Below, in pieces: positions 57,110-64,000 of a stretch of 64,000 nt of DNA. The number at the start of each line of letters is the position of its first letter. Position 1 is the stretch's first letter. Made by a program: the position numbers and the translations under genes. The notes under the pieces are model-generated. The model saw only the letters and a list, made by a program, of their open reading frames with translations, had not been told where the DNA came from and ran no database searches. Source of the stretch: Amphibalanus amphitrite (taxonomy: Eukaryota; Arthropoda; Thecostraca; Balanomorpha; Balanidae); contig NW_024882031.1 in the NCBI RefSeq assembly GCF_019059575.1, positions 372,001 to 436,000 of the forward strand, written 5' to 3'.

Positions 57110-57935
57110 TGTTTGGGACGTAAGCTAGCTTGTGGCAGGAATTTATCACTTTATTCAACTTTAATTTAATCATTTTCCAGATTGGTATGCCTTATGATAA
57201 TAATAATGTTAATATTCGTTTTTTTTCACCCATTACAGACTTCTCTGGTAAAGAATGGGGCCATGTATACATATGTCCTGGCCTACCTTCACCCCGCGAC
57301 TGCCGCCGGTGCAGAGCTAATGAAAAATCACAAATGTTTGATGGTGGTTATTTAAGAAACCTGATTGCAAATTATTCAGTTAGTTGTTGTTGTTGTTGTT
57401 GTTATTGTTAAAGTTATAGTTATTGTCCTGGCGTTGTTATTGTTCTCGTTCTCGTTATCGTGCCCGAATAAATGTGCTGCAGCGCTACTCAGTCTGTTTA
57501 CTTGCGGGTGGCGGTCGAGAGTCGGGGGCACTGGTTGACGGAATTCCGTCGACGGAATTCCGTCGACCCAGTGCCTTCGACCCCGAAGGCCAGTAGCGGT
57601 ACTAGTTAACTAGTGCCACTACTGGCCTTGAGCTAGTACCACTACTAGCCTTGGGGGCTAATACAATTACTGGGTATGGATTAGTAGGCAGTGGCTAGTT
57701 ACCTTACCAGGCAGGGGCTATTATGACACCTAGTAGACGCACTACCCACGCTATTTACGTGCGTGTTGTCAAACTAGGTGGAGCAGGGTGGTCGTATGCA
57801 TACGAGGCACAGCCTTGTCGAACAAGCTTGTTGCTCGGCAACTAGCCTAAAATTAGCCAAATTTACACGCTCCTGCAATGTTATTTTTGCGCTGAGAATT
57901 CCTCTACGAGGGGCTTGTAAGTTTTTTTTACAGTG
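57110..57935. other. Right part of the outer CACTG element
   Basis: It contains an open stretch (57130-57411) with cgacttct-type exon-like segments I do not recognise, a (GTT)n run at 57383-57406, and palindromic blocks (GACGGAATTCCGTCGA twice near 57539-57565; ACTAGTTAACTAGT near 57601-57614). The latter may be subterminal transposase-binding repeats. Confidence 0.5.
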
Positions 57936-57937
57936 TG

Positions 57938-59267
57938 TATTAATACAAAATTCGTTTTCCTCACTTCAAACCACAAATGCGGGATGCCCCCAAGGGTCCG
58001 TGCTCGGCCCTCTACTAGCCCTTATTTACCTAGACGGACTCTCGACCAAGACTTCTAATGACACACTCTTTTTTGCAGACGACACTTCACTTTACGCTTC
58101 ACACAACAATGACACTTTCGCCTTGACACAAACCTCGTTACAGCGCGACCTAGACAACATTCAGCAGTACGGCCATGATTGGATGATTACCTTTAATGCA
58201 TCAAAAACGATACAACAAACATTCTCACTCAAAAACGCCCCAAGCATTCCCAAACTAGTTTTTGACGGTCAAACCATCCCCGTCCGCGAGCACCACAAAC
58301 ATCTTGGCATCTCCCTGTCTTCTGATCTCAAATTTAAAACACGCATAAACGAGATAATAAAGAAAGTAACCAAAGCTCTGGGTCCCCTCTATCCTATCGC
58401 AAAACACGTACCAAGAAACATTCTCCTCCAAATATACATAACCTACATACGGCCCTTTTTCGACTATTGCGACATATAGTATATGACGGACTGATAACTA
58501 GGAACGACGCTAACAGACTTGAACGACTTCAAAATCGCGCAGCCCGACTTATTACAGGAACAATGACAAGAACACCGACGAACAGACTGAGGGAGGAACT
58601 GGGCTGGACTTCCATGGAAAACAGGCGCAAAGTTCACAGACTTCTACTTTACCATCACCTAAAAACAGCTGATCCTCAAATACCACCATATGTTCTTTCA
58701 ATTATTCCTGACACACGAGCATACCAGACAGGTAGAAATTTACGAAATTCCAGCACTCTCACACAATCCTTTAATAGAACTACTCTCTTCAGGAAGTCAT
58801 TCATACCAAGCACAACCCGGCTCTGGAACGACCTTCCCCCCTCTGTCCACCATCCAAACCTCTTTTCCTTTAAACGACAAATTCACGAACATTTTGGCCC
58901 TCCACGACCGCCTGAGTACTTTACCTTCGGCTCCAAGCGCGGCAATCTCCTGCACACCAGACTACGCGTCGGAGCATCTGAACTCAACGAACACCTCCAT
59001 AAATTACTCCTTTCAGATTCACCCTCTTGTCCATGCGGCCATTCACTTGAAACTGCGGAACACTACATCCTTCATTGCACTACATACAATAATATTCGAC
59101 AAACGCTTTTCGAGGAACTATCCACAATTCTCAATCTTGACTTTCGAACTTTGCCAACATCCAAACAACTTAAGATGCTACTTCATGGCGAGTTACTCAA
59201 CCCGGGCAGCGGACGAGAGGTGGCAAGCTGTTTCCAGAAATACATAATTAATTCCCACAGATTTTGA
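57938..59267 (+). pseudogene. LINE ORF2 part 3: reverse transcriptase end and C-terminus
   Basis: It resumes in frame with LIQNSFSSLQTTNAGCPQG, then [28 protein letters not shown] (FADD catalytic pair), LGISLSSDLKFKTRINEI and FFDYCDI. A 2-base TA insertion at about 58476-58479 breaks the frame. The rest reads VYDGLITRNDANRLERLQ to a C-terminal zinc-knuckle-like CPCG-x-H-x-C block (PSCPCGHSLETAEHYILHC) and the stop at 59267. With this frameshift plus the insertions the element is inactive. Confidence 0.9.
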
Positions 59268-59451
59268 TCACCAAAACTCCCCTCGGGCGCGTGGGGCGGC
59301 GGCTCCCGGCGGCTGTTCCGGGGCGCTGTGGGCGGGTGTCCCTCCTCGTGCGGCGGTCGCTGATGTGCAATGAACGCGAGACATTAATGACTGATTGTGT
59401 GTGAATGTACGATGCGTATGATGGAGTGTAGTGTAACTGTTTGAAAATGCG

Positions 59452-59496
<45 letters not shown>

Positions 59497-59795
59497 CGCG
59501 CGTGTGTGAGTGCATGTATGCACGTGACGCTATAGTACACAACAATTACCTGATACGCCAAGAATTGTTACGTGTGCGCGTGCCAGTACAAGTGATTAAG
59601 AGTGTGTGTTTGTATGTATGTGTATAGTGTAAAGCATAGGTATGAGTCTGCACGTAAGCTTGTATGTTTGTGAATGAGTGTGCACGGAGAGAGGTGCCCC
59701 GAATTAAGCCTTGAGCTTCTGCACCAATCTCCGATTTACTCTTTTGTTCCAGTACTTTCTGTTCAATAAATATCATCATCATCATCATCACCGTC
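59268..59795 (+). repeat. LINE 3' UTR with (GT)n and (ATC)n tail
   Basis: GC-rich start, then a (GT)n run of about 40 bases (59453-59494), AATAAA at about 59764 and ATCATCATCATCATCATC as the terminal tail (about 59771-59789). The related copy at 27.6 kb also has a dinucleotide/tetranucleotide-rich 3' UTR. Confidence 0.8.
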
Positions 59796-60538
59796 AAAAA
59801 TCGCTGATCACAAATCACTCAAGTGATGTGTGATCGTATTGTCGAACTAAACGGTGATCCCGATCAAACAAGTTTGGCGTATCAGATCAGACTATAGTCA
59901 TCTTTGAACAATCTGAGACAATTAATGTCTCATTATGACTAGCAGTAGGGCCTTATGACGCCGATACGTCAGGCCCCTCATAAATTGTCATAAACTGCCT
60001 TCCCTTGAGACTTCGGGCCTTTGCAGACTCGAGAGAAATATCCGAAGGGCGCCGTTTTGGAGTTATTATAATCATAAAGCCGTTAAACGGTAAGCGTTAG
60101 CTGCGGTAAATCCCTGCTCATGTGTAAGTGATGTACCAATTCCGCAGCGTCTCCGCGGCGGCTTATATCGTATGTTTATACACTATCGGGTGGCTTTGGT
60201 AACTAGGTACGGTCGTCCGATTTCGTGTCTTTTCCAGTTAGCAACAGCCAACTGATGTTCAAAAATTCACAGGGAGCACATTTGGTAAACTTGGTTCCGT
60301 ATTCAAGCTCTAAACAAGTGCATACCAATGTTCGGCTAACGGCTGTTGCACTTTAAATCCGTTCGTTCTTAGCCCTTAGGTTTGACAGACTATAGAAGGT
60401 CGTATGAATACACGTCACACAGCTTCCCTGTCACTCCTTTCCCATCACCGCTCATGACCGCAGGCAGTGCTGTCCAGTGTCCAGTGTCCGGCCTATCTAT
60501 ACGAATCTCTCGGTCCTGCCGGCGTCGGCCCGGCTGCC
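59796..60538. other. No recognised gene
   Basis: Host sequence between the LINE and the GC-rich first-exon region. Confidence 0.45.
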
Positions 60539-60600
60539 GTCACGTGACCGGCCGGGCCGGCGCGGCGGGCGCGTCACGTGATCTGGGCGGGGGCGGGGGG
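60539..60600. promoter_or_regulatory. Paired E-box (CLEAR/M-box type) sites with GC box
   Basis: GTCACGTGAC at 60539-60548 is a perfect palindrome matching the E-box preferred by MITF/TFE factors. A second site, GTCACGTGAT, lies at 60573-60582. A GGGCGGGGGCGGGG block follows. They sit just inside the intron downstream of the exon at 60623-61667, a common place for promoter-proximal elements. Function is inferred from motif only. Confidence 0.4.
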
Positions 60601-60622
60601 CGTGTTTACCTTGTGTACTTAC

Positions 60623-61667
60623 GGACGGTGTGCAGGTCGGGCAGCTCCCAGTCGAGCAGGCGGCGCACCGTCAGCTGGCGGCCGTCCGAGTGGCCGTACG
60701 ATATGGTGTGCGCCGGGTTGTAGTCGGCCGCCGCCAGCTGCCGGTACAGCGGGTGGCTGGGCTGGAGGCGCGGGTGCACCGAACTGGTGCCGGCCGCCAG
60801 CCGGCTCTGCACCGCCTGCTGGAGGCGCGCAGAGCCCGCCAGACCGGCGGCCAGCGTGGCCGAGTGGCCGGTGGCTAGCAGCGGCTGTCGCGGCACCGGC
60901 TGGTAGTACGCAGTGGGCGGCACACTGCCCACGCCCGGCTGCATGGTGGCGTAGTGCGCGGCCCGCACGCCCGGCAGGCCGGCCAGCACGCCCGCCGCCA
61001 GACCGGCCACGGCTGGTGCCCGGACGGGAGGCGGCGCCCCACTGCCGGCCGGCGCTCCCGGCGGCGGCAGGGTCTGCGAGCACCGGCAGCCCGGCGCCCC
61101 GGGGACACGAGGGACACCCAGTCCCGACACGGCCGGCGACACGACCGCCGTGCTCGCCGACCCTGTCGTGCCCGACGACCCGGCGCCGGCGGCCGGCGGG
61201 CCCGCGGCCGGCCCGTAGTCCCAGCCGTCAGTGTCCCCTGAGTCGGCCGCCGAGTCGAACGGAGTCACACCCGAGTCAACCGGCGCCGGCGCCGTGGCCG
61301 GGGCCGAGGCGGACGACACAAAAATGGCCGGAGGGTGGTGCCGAGGCGGCGGCGACGACGGTCCCTCGCCCTCGGCCAGCTTGGTCACGGTGAAGCGCCG
61401 GTTGGCGCGCGCCGACGGCGGCCGGCTCGTCGGAACTGACCACGCCGTCGGCACCTGAGCCCGATCATCCTCCACCTGTGAACTGTCAGAGTCGGCGCCG
61501 TCGGCTGCCGGTGCGCCCCCCGCGGCCGGCTCGGTGACATGATTGTCCGCCTCACCCGGGCCCTGCGCCCCCAGGAAGTCTGTGGCCGCCCCGGCAGAAG
61601 GGTCCGGCAGTCGGGGGTCCGCACCGTCCCCTCCCGGAGAACTATCGCCTGCTCGACACTCCGTCAT
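60623..61667 (-). CDS. Large first coding exon, disordered, candidate 5' exon of the transporter
   Basis: On the minus strand ATG at 61667 (context gcggtgATGa) opens 348 codons rich in Ala, Gly, Pro, Ser and Asp, ending WELPDLHTV at the donor C|gtaagt (60623). A second donor AAG|gtaaac is at 60610. No membrane segment or known domain is seen. Residues 91-94 are RFTV (in ANRRFTVTKLAEG), matching the RFx[V/I] motif by which SPAK/OSR1 kinases dock. The tail (SYGHSDGRQLTVRRLLDWE) is less repetitive and may be conserved. It is in the right place and strand to supply the missing start of the SLC6 protein. The main donor leaves one base, which fits the 31268 acceptor and would give about 1027 residues. 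I recall that the fly Inebriated long isoform also has ~300 extra N-terminal residues. It could instead start a different gene. Confidence 0.6.
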
Positions 61668-61880
61668 CACCGCTTCACCAGACTGAGGCACTCACTTGAC
61701 ACTCGGCGCGCACACGCGACACCCTGCGGTCCATTCGACGACACACACACCCCAATGCCGCAGACCACCGACTCGAACTGGCCCTGCGACCGCCCCGCGC
61801 CAGCCGCAACGCCGCCGCAGAGTCTAGTGTCAGAGCTGCTCGGCAGATGGCAGCAGCGCTGATCTGTGACGTCAGTATGT
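61668..61880 (-). promoter_or_regulatory. 5' UTR/promoter region with consensus CRE
   Basis: A GC-rich segment upstream of the ATG at 61667. TGACGTCA at 61867-61874 is a perfect cAMP-response element, about 200 bases upstream of the start codon, a typical promoter spacing. No TATA box is evident, as usual for CpG-rich promoters. Confidence 0.45.
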
Positions 61881-62250
61881 CACCGCACCGCCCCTCCCCC
61901 TCCTCGAGTTGACCCGCCCCCCTCTCGGCCGTGATACTTGAGTCTCGAGCGGTCGGCGGCTCGTGTGATGTGCATGCGCACACCACATGGTGATCGGTTA
62001 CCGGGGAGGGGGGGGGGGGGTTAGTGTGAGATGGGGGGGGGGGAAGCTGCCGATCAGTTGAAACGGTGAAAGCAGAGGTACTTCGATTCACCTTGACCCT
62101 CTGATGTGTGGGCGAAGTAAACAGTTTTTGTTCGCTGAAGCGATTGTGTCGTATGTACATTCGTAGTCAAATTCTGACGATTGCTCCTAAGGCTTCCCTG
62201 GCAAGCGAGGTGACATTCGAGACTTTCTCTGAGAATAGAGATGGCTATCT

Positions 62251-62408
62251 CATAGGCGGCGGAACGGGGAGGGCACCGGGGCACCGTGCCCCCTTTGATT
62301 TTGGCATTTTAACATTAGCCCTATGGGCGTTGCATGGAAAGAATGGGACCAAAAGTCGGCAGTGCCCCCCCCCCCCTCCCCTTAATTGAAGGTGTTCCGC
62401 CGCTACTG
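62251..62408 (+). mobile_element. 158-bp hAT-type MITE with 8-bp duplication
   Basis: Ends CATAGGCGGCGGAAC and GTTCCGCCGCTACTG, flanked by GGCTATCT (62243-62250 and 62409-62416). The interior (CCCCTTTGATTTTGGCATTT) is shared with the copy at 53253-53407. A C-run lies near 62366. Confidence 0.92.
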
Positions 62409-62416
62409 GGCTATCT

Positions 62417-63237
62417 TATAAGAAGCCGTATAAATCAGCGCAGTCTATCAGCAGTTAAAACTGCAAGGAAAATAGCAACGAAGGTTTCGAGTGTTATAAA
62501 TACTTTTTTACCGTTTACAACCTCACTGGCGCTCCCAGCGTTTTCAGTCTCGGTTGTCTCGGTCCCGTCTATAAGTCTAAGACGTCACAAAACGCGTAAT
62601 ATCGGTGGTCGCTAAGTTTACAAGTTTTTGACTTTCAAAGGGGAATATCATATGACTCGTATACCAAAAAAGCTGCGGGATCGCGTAAAAGCGACGCTAT
62701 TATGTTACGTAGTCTGGAAAAAATTTCCTTGTCACGTCTTCAGATTTGACTCGGATGAACGGTTTGGATCTAAGAGGATGAAAACCGTCTAATTAGACGA
62801 ACTGTTGTGAGCACTGTTTTGAGAGACATAGACATAATTAAAAATATGTATAATAAAAAAGTAACCGTTAAAAAGTCAAAAAGTTATCTGGCTTTTTTAC
62901 GATTTTCTATTTTAATTATGAGAGTACCTACGATTACTTTTTTGATTATATTTTTAAATAGACGAACTTTGAAGAAACATATGTAATCGGCAATAGGAAG
63001 TGAACAATCATTCAATACATGGTAGTTCTTTCGGGTAGGTACAGGTCTCGCGGGTTTTAACGGTAGGTTTTGCACCAATAAAATTTAATGTGCTTCAGGC
63101 TATATCTTCGCCGTCTATGTCCGTGAAGTTAGCGTCAGCAACAGCAACGAATACAGCGTCGGATTCAGAATCGCTTAAAAAACTCATATAAGGTCAATTG
63201 GGGGACGGGGAGCAAGAATATGACCTTTATTTGGCCC
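62417..63237. other. No recognised gene
   Basis: AT-rich host sequence before the satellite; short ORFs only. Confidence 0.45.
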
Positions 63238-64000
63238 TAGCTCTTACCCCTTACCCCTTAATCGGCCCTTAAAGGAAGGGGCGCGTCAAAAGTGCCTCAA
63301 GGGTTCGTCTGATCGCCAAAATAAGGGTCGCAATCGATTCCTCGGGTCAATATCTAGCCGCAGCCTTGGGTTCCAGATGTGTGCAACTTACCCCTTACCC
63401 CTTAATCGGCCCTTAAAGGAAGGGGCGCGTCAAAAGTGCCTCAAGGGTTCGTCTGATCGCCGAAATAAGGGTCGCAATCGATTCCCCGGGTCAATATCTA
63501 GCCGCAGCCTCGGGTTCCAGATGTGTGCAACTTACCCCTTACCCCTTAATCGGCCCTTAAAGGAAGGGGCGCGTCAAAAGTGCCTCAAGGGTTCGTCTGA
63601 TCGCCAAAATAAGGGTCGCAATCGATTCCTCGGGTCAATATCTAGCCGCAGCCTCGGGTTCCAGATGTGTGCAACTTACCCCTTACCCCTTAATCGGCCC
63701 TTAAAGGAAGGGGCGCGTCAAAAGTGCCTCAAGGGTTCGTCTGATCGCCAAAATAAGGGTCGCAATCGATTCCTCGGGTCAATATCTAGCCGCAGCCTCG
63801 GGTTCCAGATGTGTGCAACTTACCCCTTACCCCTTAATCGGCCCTTAAAGGAAGGGGCGCGTCAAAAGTGCCTCAAGGATTCGTCTGATCGCCAAAATAA
63901 GGGTCGCAATCGATTCCTCGGGTCAATATCTAGCCGCAGCCTCGGGTTCCAGATGTGTGCAACTTACCCCTTACCCCTTAATCGGCCCTTAAAGGAAGGG
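63238..64000. repeat. 144-bp satellite, continues beyond the window
   Basis: A unit of exactly 144 bases starting CTTACCCCTTACCCCTTAAT recurs at 63243, 63387, 63531, 63675, 63819 and 63963. Copies differ at only a few positions (for example CGCCGAAAT in one unit, AAGGATTCG in another). It contains TTACCCC doublets and the block CAAAAGTGCCTCAAGGGTTC. The near-uniform copies indicate recent amplification or ongoing homogenisation. Confidence 0.97.

Larger units (their letters stand above)
47018..57935. mobile_element. CACTG-ended DNA transposon, 10.9 kb with nested insertions
   Basis: Inverted ends CACTGTAAAAAAAA with a TG duplication (47016-47017 and 57936-57937). Excision restores the LINE reading frame (THRV|LIQNSF). 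CACTG ends with a short target duplication and palindromic subterminal motifs (for example CCAGTAGCGGTACTAG and CCACTACTGG near 57591-57626) suggest the CACTA/CMC (EnSpm-like) group. I recognise no transposase. Internal parts include minisatellites, a hAT-type element, a second CACTG element and other repeats, so its own length is much shorter. Confidence 0.85.
40080..59795 (+). mobile_element. Long CR1/Jockey-type LINE, split by three insertions
   Basis: One non-LTR retrotransposon whose parts lie in order on the plus strand: 5' UTR, ORF1 (40241-41027), ORF2 (42412-59267) and a 3' UTR ending in AATAAATATCATCATCATC. It has been interrupted by a MITE (41318-41835), a Helitron (43557-46046) and a CACTG-ended element (47018-57935). 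Removing the last two rejoins ORF2 in frame at both places. Without insertions it would be roughly 5.8 kb. Short microsatellite-like tails are common in CR1-group LINEs. The 5' boundary is approximate. Confidence 0.85.

Noticed and set aside
42412-59267. A multi-exon host gene with endonuclease and reverse transcriptase exons
   Set aside because: The gaps are transposons with defined ends and target duplications or exact A|T insertion, and the frame is restored by their removal; they are not introns.
59248-59561. His/Thr-rich ORFs near 59.4 kb
   Set aside because: They translate the (GT)n run in the LINE 3' UTR.
60578-61393. Plus-strand Pro/Ala/Arg-rich ORF opposite the first exon
   Set aside because: Shadow of the GC-rich minus-strand exon; no start context, splice sites or recognised sequence.
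63243-63263. Telomere repeat (TTACCCC)
   Set aside because: Only two or three units per satellite monomer and not the TTAGG type expected for arthropods.
63238-64000. CRISPR-like regular repeats
   Set aside because: The 144-bp units are contiguous with no spacers, and the DNA is eukaryotic; this is a satellite. The same reasoning excludes the 39-bp array at 21454.

Overview
The window is nuclear DNA from an invertebrate animal, most likely an arthropod and perhaps a crustacean. The evidence is one intron-rich gene with GT-AG splice sites, whose product resembles the insect transporter Inebriated, set in dense nested transposable elements (Penelope-like, non-LTR LINE, Helitron, CACTG-ended, hAT, Kolobok-like and many MITEs). 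The species call is inference. I see no bacterial operon, rRNA or tRNA gene, and no CRISPR array.

The main host gene lies on the minus strand. Eleven exons between 31224 and 16882 join in phase, without a stop, to encode 664 residues of a 12-TM sodium/chloride-dependent SLC6 transporter. No ATG lies upstream in its first recognised exon, so an upstream coding exon is needed. A 348-codon exon with an ATG and a strong donor sits at 60623-61667 and is the best candidate. That would make the intervening ~29 kb a giant first intron packed with transposons. The exon carries an RFTV motif of the SPAK/OSR1-docking type.

Three exons of this gene have tandem copies of their own splice boundary: exon 2 has a second donor 60 bp downstream, exon 5 has eight further donors in a 39-bp minisatellite, and exon 7 has one good and one decayed upstream acceptor-like copy. 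This is the most unusual feature of the window.

Left part (1-16.8 kb): mostly non-coding sequence with two or three weak exon-like segments, GC-rich islands, MITEs and fold-backs. Middle (16.9-31.2 kb): the transporter, with a TA-flanked 896-bp MITE, a 45-bp fold-back, minisatellites and a 5'-truncated minus-strand LINE that was itself hit by a TTAA-flanked element. 34.4-39.8 kb: a 57-bp hAT-type MITE, then two Penelope-like copies in perfect-looking inverted orientation with hammerhead ribozymes and a shared 13-bp flanking repeat.

40-59.8 kb: one long LINE on the plus strand, broken by a MITE, a Helitron (43557-46046, exactly between A and T) and a 10.9-kb CACTG-ended element (47018-57935). 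The last contains further hAT-type and CACTG elements and minisatellites. Removing the Helitron and the CACTG element restores the LINE reading frame in both places, so the order of insertions can be read. 60.4-62.4 kb: the GC-rich first exon with its putative promoter, then a hAT-type MITE. From 63238 a 144-bp satellite runs off the right edge.
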